Part shown: positions 8,140-16,382 of the stretch, piece after piece | How the letters are laid out: each line of letters starts with the position of its first letter | Numbering within the stretch: position 1 is the stretch's first letter | Origin: JBKXSZ01 sp047017005 | GTDB taxonomy: Bacteria > Bacillota > Clostridia > TANB77 > CAG-508 | Assembly (NCBI GenBank): GCA_047017005.1 | Contig: JBKXSZ010000004.1 | Location: 1-64,000, forward strand | Direction of reading: 5' to 3' | DNA length: 64,000 bases | Made by a program: the position numbers and the translations under genes | The notes under the pieces: model-generated | Seen by the model: only the letters and a program-made list of their open reading frames with translations | Told to the model about the DNA's origin: nothing | Databases searched by the model: none

Positions 8140-8544
8140 TTAATCTTCTTTTTTTTCTTCTCCATTTGCTTCAACAATTGCTTCCGCTTTTGCTACTACT
8201 TTACGGTTCGCCCATTTATCTAAATAATAACGGCGAATAATAGATAAGTTTGTAAACATTCTTCCCACAAATACTACAATAGCTGCTAAATAAATATCCA
8301 CATTTAGCTTTTGTCCTAGATAGGTAAGTAAAATAGATAAAATAGCATTTCCAAAGAAACCTGTTACAAATATCTTTAAGTCAAAATTACCTTTTAATAC
8401 AGAGGTAATTCCTCCAAAAACAGAATCCAAAGCTGCAATAATAGCAATTGCTAAATATCCTGAATACGTATATGGAATAAGAGGAGCATTCATTCCCGCA
8501 ATAGCACCAATAATGCAACCTATTAACATTACAATAAATATCAT
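8140..8544 (-). CDS. sbp: Small basic protein, DUF1290 (Sbp)
   Basis: 134-residue membrane protein with three to four hydrophobic helices, matching the DUF1290/Sbp family that sits between DUF881 genes and ftsA/ftsZ in Bacillota. The function is unknown; a link to division is inferred from this conserved position. An AAGGAGG site lies before the ATG, and the C-terminal 20 residues are charged (Lys/Glu rich). It is 16 bases from the upstream DUF881 gene, so the two are probably cotranscribed. Confidence 0.85.
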   Translation of the reverse strand: MIFIVMLIGCIIGAIAGMNAPLIPYTYSGYLAIAIIAALDSVFGGITSVLKGNFDLKIFVTGFFGNAILSILLTYLGQKLNVDIYLAAIVVFVGRMFTNLSIIRRYYLDKWANRKVVAKAEAIVEANGEEKKED

Positions 8545-8560
8545 CTTTTTTCCTCCTTCT

Positions 8561-9268
8561 TTATTTTAGTTCAATATATTTTAATTTAAATTCATCGTTA
8601 TATTTTAATATCTTAACATTTTTTTGTTTTTCTACTTTTATCGTTTTTCCGTCATCTTCCATCGTATCTATATATCCACCTTTTGCAGCTAATCCACTTT
8701 CTAGATACTTTTGATTTCCGATTGCTTTTACAACATAAGGTCCTACTAATCTCTGACCATTTATTTTGATAAATGTATTATTGATATCTACAATATCCGA
8801 CATATTAATAATTCTTTCATCATTAATGCTAATTGCTTCTGCCCCTGCTATTTTTAACTCATTTACTAATAGCAATAAATCATTTGCTTCAATATGTCTT
8901 TCATTGTTGTCTGATAAAGTAACAACTACGCCTTCTCCTTCTACATCTGTCTTTCCTAAAATTGTATTTAGACCAGCTAATTCTTTGTCAATTAATTCTG
9001 ATGTTTCTTGATTGCTATTAATCTTTTCTTTATATTCATTTTTATTTTGAATGGTTTCTTGTAATTTCTTGTTGGTTTCTTCGTATTTTGTTTTCCAATT
9101 GGAAAGTTCTGCTCGTAATTCACTTTCTCGCATTGTTTCAATTGCTGTAATATCAGTTTGTTCTACTGTTTTAAATTGCATAAACATAACAAATAGTAGT
9201 ACGAAGCAAACTAAGCCTAATGTGATAGTAATCGTGATTTTTCCTTTTTTCATTTTCTTTAAGTTCAT
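8561..9268 (-). CDS. DUF881 family protein (first copy)
   Basis: 235-residue protein with one N-terminal membrane anchor (about residues 11-31), a coiled-coil segment (about 50-95) and a DUF881 domain containing VVTLSDN, AGAEAISINDERI and GPYVVKAIG. Such YlxW/YlxX-type proteins flank ftsQ and ftsZ in Bacillota; the role is unknown, probably extracytoplasmic. It is a tandem paralogue of the gene at 9283-10002, with which it shares the AGAEAISINDxRI motif. Confidence 0.88.
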   Translation of the reverse strand: MNLKKMKKGKITITITLGLVCFVLLFVMFMQFKTVEQTDITAIETMRESELRAELSNWKTKYEETNKKLQETIQNKNEYKEKINSNQETSELIDKELAGLNTILGKTDVEGEGVVVTLSDNNERHIEANDLLLLVNELKIAGAEAISINDERIINMSDIVDINNTFIKINGQRLVGPYVVKAIGNQKYLESGLAAKGGYIDTMEDDGKTIKVEKQKNVKILKYNDEFKLKYIELK

Positions 9269-9282
9269 TAATTGCTTCCCTC

Positions 9283-10002
9283 CTATTCTACAGTTTTGGC
9301 ATATTCAAAATTAATAACACCATTGTATTTTGGTATCGTTACATTATTGGATTTCTTTAAGTCTACATATACACCGGCTGGCTCTAGAGAATATTTGATA
9401 TATCCCCCTGGTCTTAGTAAAGCTCCTGCTAAAGCTTCTGGGGAACCAATTGCTTTTATTTCAAATGGGGTTCCTACTTTTTCATTATTAATTCGAACTA
9501 CATTTCCATCACAAGTAATAGCAGAGGTTGTTACGATTCTTTGGTCATTGATACTAATTGCCTCTGCCCCTGCATTTTTTAGTTCATTTACAATTGCCAT
9601 CAAATCTCCGTCATGAACTAAAAGGCTACTAACATCAATATTTTCTGTTGTCTGGGATTGACTATCTTTTAATGTGATAACAACACCTTTAGCAGTTACT
9701 TCTGTTAACCCTATCATGGTATTAGCAAGTTTGATATCTTCTTCTTTTTGAGTAGAAGAACTATCATTTTGTGTTGCTTTATTTCTTACTTCTTCTAATT
9801 CTTTTTCTTCTTTTCCAAGTTCCTTATAGGTGTTATCATATTTTTCTTTCATTTTTAGAACTTCATCTCGCAAGCTGTTTTCTTTAAAAGAAGTGTTTCC
9901 TGTAATGTTTGCATTTTTAATTGTTTTTACTTGTACGGCAATAGAAAATGTTAGTAATATGCAAACAATTCCTAATATAATTGCAATCTGTTTTTTGTTC
10001 AT
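9283..10002 (-). CDS. DUF881 family protein (second copy)
   Basis: 239 residues from the ATG at 10002. The longer frame starts at a TTG that lies inside the GGAGGAAAGG ribosome site, so I reject that start. One N-terminal transmembrane helix (IAIILGIVCILLTF), a coiled coil (about 40-85) and a DUF881 domain with GVVITLKDSQ and NAGAEAISINDQRIV. It lies 14 bases upstream of its paralogue and downstream of ftsQ, in the usual murA-ftsQ-DUF881 order. Confidence 0.88.
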   Translation of the reverse strand: MNKKQIAIILGIVCILLTFSIAVQVKTIKNANITGNTSFKENSLRDEVLKMKEKYDNTYKELGKEEKELEEVRNKATQNDSSSTQKEEDIKLANTMIGLTEVTAKGVVITLKDSQSQTTENIDVSSLLVHDGDLMAIVNELKNAGAEAISINDQRIVTTSAITCDGNVVRINNEKVGTPFEIKAIGSPEALAGALLRPGGYIKYSLEPAGVYVDLKKSNNVTIPKYNGVINFEYAKTVE

Positions 10003-10046
10003 AATCTTCCTTTCCTCCAAATTCTCGGCTTTTATTTTGTGTTGCT

Positions 10047-11330
10047 TTATACTTGTTCTCGAAAAACTACTTTTTCTTTTAAATCTCCATTCAAGAATAT
10101 AATTCCTGGTTTATCTTTTTCCTTTTCTAGTATCTTTTTTATCCATAACATTTTGGTACTTAATTGAGAGCTATCTCCTAATTCTACTGTCTTACTTTCA
10201 GATTCTAATACTAGCTTAAAATTTGTTTTATCTTGTATATTAATTTCCGTTATTAATTCTTTTAAATCGTTATTTGTTGCCGCTTCCATAATCTTTAGAA
10301 CAGTTCCTAATCTTTCTAAGTCATCATTATTTAATCTGTTACCTGGAACCAAATCTGTTTCTGGTGTTGTATAACCTGTAATAATTGGTACTTCCTTTTT
10401 CTCTTCGGACACTTCTAGTAAATATCCTTGGTTATTTAAATATACATAGCTATTTACATATGGTAGCATAAATGTTACTTTTCTTTCTTTTATTGTTATT
10501 TCCATTTTATTTGGTAGCTTCCTTTTTAATGTAACATTTTCTACATATGGATTTTGTTTAATATTCTCTTGTACTTTTTGTTTATTGATTCGATAGGTAT
10601 TTTGTCCTATAGTAATACCGGATAGGCTAACAATTTCATCTTGTGTCAATTTTTCATTTCCCTGTACTTGTAATTGCGCAATGTCAAATAGTGGTGTCAT
10701 TAAGAAAAATAGTATTGCCCCTATTAAACAGATAATTAAGAAAGTCCATTTTATACAAAAGACAAGAATTCTATTTCTCCTTCTTCTTTTTTCTTGTTCT
10801 TTGCTTCTTCTAGAATTTGCTTGTCCTTTTTCATGTTTTTTTTTCGTTTGTTTACTATTTGCTACCTTTTTTTCTTTTGTTTGTTGCTTTGCCTTTTGTT
10901 GTTTATTTCGTTCTTGCTGCTTTTGTTTTTTCTTGTTTATGGCTTGTTGTGTTTCTGGTTTTACTTCCTTTAGCCCAATTACAATCTCTTTATCAAAGTC
11001 AAATAGTTCTTCTTTTTCTTCTTGGGCAGGATTTTGTCCTGCCCCCCTTTTATTTTTCGTTTGTTTTTTATCTTCTTTTGTCTTTTCTTTTCGTTTTGTC
11101 TTTCTTTTTGTTTTCTTAGTTTTTGGTGGTTCTGGCATTTTGGTAAGACCAATTACAATCTCATTGTCTAAATTAATTGTTTCCTCTTCGTTTTTTTCTT
11201 TTCTGTTTTGTTTTTTCTTTTTCGGTTCTTTTACTGTTTTTTTCTTTTCCTTTTTCGGTCCTTTTGTTTCTTTTGTTTCTTTATTTAAGTAATATAAATT
11301 TAATGACTCACCACTTTTTTTCTTTGCCAT
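10047..11330 (-). CDS. ftsQ: Cell division protein FtsQ/DivIB
   Basis: Single-pass divisome protein of 427 residues. It has an unusually long lysine-rich cytoplasmic N-terminus (about 185 residues), one transmembrane helix (about 188-210), then a POTRA domain (IAQLQVQGNEKLT onward) and FtsQ region with NPYVENVTLKRKLPNKMEITIKER. The N-terminal part carries two copies of a short acidic-hydrophobic motif, EIVIGL, at residues 57-62 and 115-120 within low-complexity basic sequence. The ATG at 11330 lies one base past the murA stop codon, with the ribosome site inside murA, so translation is probably coupled to murA and therefore to the murA frameshift. Confidence 0.9.
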   Translation of the reverse strand: MAKKKSGESLNLYYLNKETKETKGPKKEKKKTVKEPKKKKQNRKEKNEEETINLDNEIVIGLTKMPEPPKTKKTKRKTKRKEKTKEDKKQTKNKRGAGQNPAQEEKEELFDFDKEIVIGLKEVKPETQQAINKKKQKQQERNKQQKAKQQTKEKKVANSKQTKKKHEKGQANSRRSKEQEKRRRRNRILVFCIKWTFLIICLIGAILFFLMTPLFDIAQLQVQGNEKLTQDEIVSLSGITIGQNTYRINKQKVQENIKQNPYVENVTLKRKLPNKMEITIKERKVTFMLPYVNSYVYLNNQGYLLEVSEEKKEVPIITGYTTPETDLVPGNRLNNDDLERLGTVLKIMEAATNNDLKELITEINIQDKTNFKLVLESESKTVELGDSSQLSTKMLWIKKILEKEKDKPGIIFLNGDLKEKVVFREQV

Positions 11331-11331
11331 T

Positions 11332-12589
11332 TTACTCACCTTCTTCTATGGTAATTTTTGCTCCTAATTTTCTTAACTTTTTATCTAAATTTTCATATCC
11401 TCGTAATATATATTCAATATGGTTTACTGTTGTTTTTCCTTTTGCACAAAGACCCGCTATTACTAAAGCTGCTCCTCCTCTTAAGTCCGTTGCATCGACA
11501 CTTGCTCCCGATAGTTTTCGAACGCCTCGAATTACTAATGTTTTTCCTTCTTTAGTTACTTTCGCTCCCATTCTTTTTAGTTCATCTGCATATTTAAAAC
11601 GATTTTCAAATATATTTTCAATAAGAATAGAAGTTCCTTTCGCTCCTGCTAGCATTGCTCCAAATACGGATTGCATATCGGTTGGGAATCCGTGGATATG
11701 GCATTGTTTTAATATCGGTTGCTTTTAATTTTTTAGGAGCTTCTATTGCAATAGTATTTTTCTCCACTTGCATCTGACAACCGCAATTTTCTAACTGATG
11801 TAAAATAGGTGTTAAATGCTCTGGAACTATATTCTTTACTAAAGCTTTTCCTCCTGTGGCAGCCACCATACATAGAAAAGTTCCTGCTTCTATTCGGTCT
11901 GGCATAATGTTATAGCTAACTGGTTTTAGATTTTTCACACCTTGAATCGTAATCTTATCTGTTCCAGCCCCTTCTATTTTAGCACCCATTCGATTTAGCA
12001 TCTTTGCTAAATCTACAATTTCCGGCTCCTTTGCGCTATTGGTAATGCAAGTTGTTCCCTCTGCTAGAACAGAAGCCAACATGATATTTTCAGTCGCTCC
12101 TACGCTCGGAAAATCCAAGTGTATATTTGCGCCTTTTATTGTATCACAACTACACTTAATATATCCAGACTCCTCCTGTATTTTTGCTCCTAATTTTTCA
12201 AATCCTTTTAAATGTAAATCAATTGGCCTAGAACCAATATCACATCCTCCTGGATAGGAAAATGTTGCAGTCCTAAATCTTCCTAGCATTGCTCCTGCAA
12301 TGATGACAGAAGAACGCATTTCTCGCATTAAGTTTTCTGGTATTTCATATGTATTCATCCTTTTAGAATCAATTACTATTTTAGCACTATTTCTCTTAAC
12401 TTGGCAACCTAAAGTTTTCAAAGTTTCTATCATTACTTTTGTATCATGAATATCAGGAACTTGATATAGCTTGGTAATATTTCCATTTAAGATACTTGCT
12501 GCAATGATAGGAAGAGAAGCATTCTTAGAACCAGAGATAGTTACCTCTCCTTCTAGTTTTCTACCTCCTTCGATAGCATAACTTGGCAT
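11332..12589 (-). CDS. murA: UDP-N-acetylglucosamine 1-carboxyvinyltransferase MurA, needs +1 frameshift at CGG
   Basis: First committed enzyme of peptidoglycan synthesis; transfers enolpyruvate from PEP to UDP-GlcNAc. The start is the ATG at 12589 behind GAGGGTG. Catalytic Cys116 is in GGCDIGSRP. The first frame runs to MPYP and then CGG (11692-11690), after which it gives non-homologous sequence and a stop about 24 codons on. Skipping the C reads GGA TTC CCA ACC GAT ATG, giving PYPGFPTDMQSVFGAMLAGA, the conserved motif with the catalytic Asp (Asp305 in E. coli). The joined protein is 418 residues, the family length. The break removes the catalytic Asp and the last third, so unshifted product should be inactive. 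Confidence 0.93.
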
Positions 12590-12699
12590 GATTTTCACCC
12601 TCTTTTCTTTTTTATTTCTGCTATATATTATGTTTGCTTGACAGAATAAGTGAATATTTGCAAGTTATGTTAATTTGTTGTGTACTTATACTAGTATTT

Positions 12700-12870
12700 T
12701 GCTATATTGCAACAAGTGAAAATATATTTGCTTTCCTCCATCTATGTTTTTGATAAGCAAGGAAAAGCTTTCTTTTTATAAACAACAATGATACCTCTCT
12801 GTTTCTGTGCCAGCATTCGGGTTATCTAGTCCCTATGCTTGAAAAAGGAAATGCAATATTTTGTATGAAA
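12700..12870 (+). ncRNA. Candidate structured RNA (6S-like), weak
   Basis: The 336-base gap between murA and yhhQ holds a segment whose ends pair: AAAATAT, TGC and TTTCC near 12718-12736 match GGAAA, GCA and ATATTTT near 12847-12863 (about 15 pairs with small bulges). They enclose an open middle and an inner hairpin (GATACC with GGTTATC). A long hairpin with an open centre resembles 6S RNA, but I cannot show homology. Strand is uncertain; no strong promoter is seen. Confidence 0.3.
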
Positions 12871-12875
12871 AAAGA

Positions 12876-12894
12876 AGGACTACCTTTTAGTCCT
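12876..12894 (-). terminator. Terminator downstream of yhhQ
   Basis: Seven-base stem (AGGACTA with TAGTCCT) flanked by A and T runs, 42 bases beyond the yhhQ stop codon. It can act in both directions and could also end a plus-strand RNA from 12700-12870. Confidence 0.65.
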
Positions 12895-12935
12895 TTTTCT
12901 TTCTTCTTCCTCTTTTTATGCTTTTTTGTTTTTTA

Positions 12936-13643
12936 TTAATTTTCCTTTTTTAAAGATTGAATTGCTTCTTCATCTTTTTTGCTAATTTTCTTTGCAATGT
13001 ATAGAAATGGAGTATCTAATATTGCTACTATAAATTTCATAACAAATGTAGTTAAGCTTAACTCAACCATAAATCCAAAAGAATAAATTCCAGTAAATGC
13101 AAGAATTGTAAATAGAAAACTATCTACTAGCTGACTAATTAATGTTGCTGCATTGTTTCTTACCCACAAAAACTTATCAGCTGGTAATAATTTTCGTATC
13201 CAATCGTAAAGATATGTATCTAGTGTATTAGTAATTGCATAGGTTACCATGCTTGCTATGCAAAATCTTGGCATGAAAGAAAAGATTGTTTTCATAGACT
13301 CGCTTACTAAGTCTTGTGAGTTTGGAACAAATAGGATATCTACTTGTGTAACTAAAGTAAATACCAGCATGGCTAAAAATCCAATTCCCACACCTTTTCT
13401 AGCTTCTTTTCCTCCATACATTTCACTTAAAATATCAGTTGCTAAAAATACAGTACTATATACCACATTTCCTAATGTCAAAGATAGCCCAAACATATCT
13501 ACACATTTAGTGGCTTCTATATTTGCTACAATTGTCGCAATTCCTATCCATGTGTAAACTCCTGCTTTTTTAAAAAGCTTATAAAATAAAGTTACCCCTA
13601 TAAAATTAATAAAAATCGTAATAAAAAATAGTAATTCGTTCAT
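12936..13643 (-). CDS. yhhQ: Queuosine precursor transporter, YhhQ/QPTR (VUT_1) family
   Basis: 235-residue membrane protein with about six helices. The DILSEMYGGKEARKGVGIG stretch (around residues 70-90) is typical of the VUT_1/YhhQ family, which imports queuosine precursors (preQ0, preQ1 or queuine). It follows the radical SAM gene by two bases, so they form an operon. That pairing matches the salvage route described in Clostridioides difficile, where an imported queuine is cut to preQ1 by QueL. No preQ1 riboswitch was recognised upstream. Confidence 0.88.
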   Translation of the reverse strand: MNELLFFITIFINFIGVTLFYKLFKKAGVYTWIGIATIVANIEATKCVDMFGLSLTLGNVVYSTVFLATDILSEMYGGKEARKGVGIGFLAMLVFTLVTQVDILFVPNSQDLVSESMKTIFSFMPRFCIASMVTYAITNTLDTYLYDWIRKLLPADKFLWVRNNAATLISQLVDSFLFTILAFTGIYSFGFMVELSLTTFVMKFIVAILDTPFLYIAKKISKKDEEAIQSLKKEN

Positions 13644-13645
13644 GT

Positions 13646-14347
13646 TTAATCTCCTACTCCAAAATCTGTATTTTGTAATAATATATCAACCCTATCATTA
13701 TCTTTGTATTGTGGATATATTATTTCTTTAAATTTCTCTATTAACTTTTTATCTGCCTTCATTAATTCCGGCATTTCTTTATACACATTGATACAAATTC
13801 TTTCAAAATATTCTAATCCTATTTCAATATCTTTTTTCACCTGTTCTAGCGTTTGTCCTTCTACTCCAACCAATAAATTGACTTGTTCAAACATGCCAGC
13901 AAGTTGCTCTGGAGAATATCTTCCAAACCCTTTGTTCATCTTCTCTTCTCGAAAATCTACATCAAAGGTTTCTACTCCACCTTTTACTTTTAATGTAATT
14001 CCTAAGTCTTTACACTGTTTTCGAAATGCCGGTAAACGCTTTTCATATATACTGTGGCATTCCATAATCAAGGTTTTTATCTTCTTTTTTACACAGGTAT
14101 TTAGTAAATAGTCTATGGTATAAGCGCTTAATTCAAAAATACTACCAGATTCATTCGCCTCTAATGTTCCAAATTCACCGGTTATTTTATCTAGCACTTC
14201 TTTATTAATTCTGTTTTGTTCTGCTTCATCTTTCTCTCTATCCTCATGGTAATTACAAAATTTACATTTTGACCATTTGCAACCAGAACCAATTAAGAGA
14301 ACAAACTCTCTTTTATCTTTTTCTAAGATTTTACTGTATCTCTCCAT
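13646..14347 (-). CDS. queL: Radical SAM protein, probable queuine lyase QueL
   Basis: 233-residue radical SAM-type protein with an early CX4CX2C cluster (Cys23, Cys28, Cys31 in GCKWSKCKFC), not the standard CX3CX2C spacing. Further motifs include KVKGGVETFDVDFRE and LVGVEGQTLEQV. In Clostridia, proteins of this kind next to a YhhQ transporter are the queuine lyase QueL, which regenerates preQ1 from queuine for Tgt. I assign this from context and cluster spacing; no biochemical proof is visible in the sequence. A promoter lies at 14401-14430. Confidence 0.65.
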   Translation of the reverse strand: MERYSKILEKDKREFVLLIGSGCKWSKCKFCNYHEDREKDEAEQNRINKEVLDKITGEFGTLEANESGSIFELSAYTIDYLLNTCVKKKIKTLIMECHSIYEKRLPAFRKQCKDLGITLKVKGGVETFDVDFREEKMNKGFGRYSPEQLAGMFEQVNLLVGVEGQTLEQVKKDIEIGLEYFERICINVYKEMPELMKADKKLIEKFKEIIYPQYKDNDRVDILLQNTDFGVGD

Positions 14348-14400
14348 TTTTCTTTCCTCTTTTCAAATTTTTTTATTTTCCCTTATATTCATAATTTTGT

Positions 14401-14430
14401 ATTGTACCACATTTTTTCTTTATTTAGCAA
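14401..14430 (-). promoter_or_regulatory. Sigma-A promoter of queL-yhhQ
   Basis: TTGCTA (14425-14430), 18-base spacer, TACAAT (14401-14406) on the minus strand, about 54 bases before the queL start codon. The leader is short and shows no preQ1-type pseudoknot. Confidence 0.6.
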
Positions 14431-14531
14431 GTCCTAATGCCTTCTATATATTTCCTTTCCTGTGGTTTATTCGTATTAAATTAGGAATGAATCGACTAAA
14501 TAAAACTTATTAATTGAAAATTTAAATATCA

Positions 14532-14558
14532 AAAAAAGCCCTGATATAGAGCTTTTTT
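14532..14558 (-). terminator. Terminator downstream of the flavodiiron protein gene
   Basis: Eight-base stem (AAAAAAGC with GCTTTTTT) and an 11-base loop, 41 bases after the fprA stop codon. Symmetric flanks allow action in both directions. Confidence 0.7.
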
Positions 14559-14598
14559 GCATTTCTTTGTATCTTCTTTTTATTCTTATGCATCTTTG

Positions 14599-15780
14599 CT
14601 ATTTTCCAATTTCTTCACCAAATGCAATACATTCTTGTTTTTTTTCTTCATCTGGAGTCCACATTACTCTTAATCCCTCATTTAAAATTTCAAATCCTGC
14701 ACTTTTTAATTCTTCTGTTATTAGTTTAACTGCTTCTCCACTCCATCCATAACTTCCAAAGGCAACTGCTTTTTTCTTTTTTAGTTTCATTCCTTTTATC
14801 ATTTCTAAAATACCTGCAATGGAGTATAAATAGCCATTATTTACAGTAGGAGAACCTACTACGATCATCTTCGATTTAAACACTTCTGTTAATACTTCTG
14901 TCTTATCTTCTTTTGCTGTGTTCATTAACTTAATTGTTACTTTCTCATCTACATTTTGAATACCTAGTGCAATTGCTTCTGCCATTTTCTTTGTATCATT
15001 CCACATGGTATCATATACGATAGTGATTTGATCTTCTTGATAATTGTCCGACCATTCTAAATATTTTTCTACTATTTGTCTTGGATTTTCTTTCCATATT
15101 AAACCATGACTTGGACAAATCATAGAAATTGGTAAATTCATTGCCAAAATATCTTTTATTTTTTTATTTGCAATCATACTAAAAGGAGATAAAATATTCG
15201 CATAATATTTTATTGCTTCTTCATAGAGTACAGCTTGGTCTACTTCATGGGCATAAAGGAATTCCGATGCTAGATGTTGTCCAAATCCATCACTACTAAA
15301 TAGAATTTGCTCTGTATCCAAATAGGCAAACATAGTATCTGGCCAATGTAGCATTGGTGCTTCTATAAAGGTAAAAGTACCTTTTCCTATAGGAAGTGTA
15401 TCTCCTGTTTTTACCACATGAAAATTCCAATCTTGATGATATTGTCCTTTAATAGACTTTACACCATTTGCTGTACAATAAATTGGTACTTCTGGAATCT
15501 CTCGCATTAACTCTACCAATGCACCGCTATGGTCTACTTCTCCATGTAAAGCAATAATGTAGTCTATTTTTGAAAGGTCTATTGTTTTCTTTAAATTTCC
15601 TACAAATTCCTTATCATAAGGAAGCCATGCAGTATCGATTAAAATGGTTTTCTCATCTTGTACTAAATAGCTATTATAGGAAGAACCTTTATTAGTTGTA
15701 TATTCGTCTCCATGAAACTTTTTTAATTCCCAATCGGTTTTTCCAACCCAAGTAACGTTATCTGTTATTCTCTTTGCCAT
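14599..15780 (-). CDS. fprA: Flavodiiron protein (A-type flavoprotein, FprA)
   Basis: Anaerobe enzyme that reduces O2 (or NO) to water (or N2O). The 393 residues comprise an N-terminal metallo-beta-lactamase domain with di-iron ligands in HGEVDHSG (His79, Glu81, Asp83, His84) and a C-terminal flavodoxin domain from about residue 250 (TIVYDTMWNDTKKMAEAI, then VVGSPTVNNG and FGSYGWSGEAVK) for FMN. No rubredoxin domain is fused, so electrons should come from a separate rubredoxin or flavoprotein. It is a single-gene unit with its own terminator. Confidence 0.97.
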   Translation of the reverse strand: MAKRITDNVTWVGKTDWELKKFHGDEYTTNKGSSYNSYLVQDEKTILIDTAWLPYDKEFVGNLKKTIDLSKIDYIIALHGEVDHSGALVELMREIPEVPIYCTANGVKSIKGQYHQDWNFHVVKTGDTLPIGKGTFTFIEAPMLHWPDTMFAYLDTEQILFSSDGFGQHLASEFLYAHEVDQAVLYEEAIKYYANILSPFSMIANKKIKDILAMNLPISMICPSHGLIWKENPRQIVEKYLEWSDNYQEDQITIVYDTMWNDTKKMAEAIALGIQNVDEKVTIKLMNTAKEDKTEVLTEVFKSKMIVVGSPTVNNGYLYSIAGILEMIKGMKLKKKKAVAFGSYGWSGEAVKLITEELKSAGFEILNEGLRVMWTPDEEKKQECIAFGEEIGK

Positions 15781-15859
15781 TTTCTCTCTCCTTCTTTCTT
15801 CTTTTCTATTTTTATTCTGCTTGTATTTTACTATTTTATTCCTTTTTTTACAAGAAAAA

Positions 15860-15879
15860 AGTGATAGAAATCTATCACT
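15860..15879 (-). terminator. Terminator after the 122-residue gene
   Basis: Eight-base perfect stem (AGTGATAG with CTATCACT), four-base loop and a T run on the minus strand; a second hairpin (ATGTCC with GGACAT) lies at about 15885-15907. Confidence 0.7.
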
Positions 15880-15920
15880 TTGTGATGTCCCTTTATTTCG
15901 AAGGACATTTGAATTCGAAA

Positions 15921-16289
15921 TTACAATCGGTGTGTAATGGAGTCTATTACTCCACTGAATTTCCGGTATATCTTTTCAGAGATAACCAAAGTAACTTCAC
16001 TTCCTTTATGAAAGTAGCATCCCTTATTCACATAGGCTGGCTGCGTCTTTCTTGTAAAGAAACGAATTTTGTAGGTTATTTTACTTCCTGTCTTCTCCAT
16101 TTCCTCGCAGGCTTTCTTGAAAGCAATGATAATGTTCCCATCATCTCGCGTTGCGATCTCGTACTCTTCTGGTGTTAAATCTTTCTTTGAATACGTCTCC
16201 TGACATAGCATAACTGGCTTTGACCTATTTTTTAATTCTGCAAATTCACCTGGTCTAAGCTCTCTTTCCGGTTCTTTCTTTTTCCGCAT
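15921..16289 (-). CDS. Hypothetical protein, 122 residues
   Basis: Not recognised. A soluble, charged protein with a basic N-terminus and a strong AAGGAGG site before the ATG. It looks GC-richer than its neighbours and contains two in-frame CGG codons (16286-16284, the second codon, and 15965-15963, in KIYRKFSG). A +1 shift at the first would destroy the protein and at the second would replace the last residues with a short GNSVE tail, so here CGG is either read as arginine or the gene ends early. With the genes at 29446-30003 and 39354-39728 it stands out from the rest of the window and may be acquired. Confidence 0.6.
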   Translation of the reverse strand: MRKKKEPERELRPGEFAELKNRSKPVMLCQETYSKKDLTPEEYEIATRDDGNIIIAFKKACEEMEKTGSKITYKIRFFTRKTQPAYVNKGCYFHKGSEVTLVISEKIYRKFSGVIDSITHRL

Positions 16290-16382
16290 TGTTTTTCCTC
16301 CTTCTGCCTTTACTTAGGACTATTTGTATTTTACTATATCAATTTTGTTATGTCAACTGCTTAATCTTTCATTTTGGATGCT

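Noticed and set aside
10681..11292. Long plus-strand open frame opposite ftsQ
   Set aside because: Cys/Phe/Leu-rich shadow of the lysine-rich ftsQ arm; no ribosome site.
12599..12935. preQ1 riboswitch for yhhQ/queL
   Set aside because: This gap lies after yhhQ, and the queL leader at 14348-14400 shows no preQ1-type pseudoknot.
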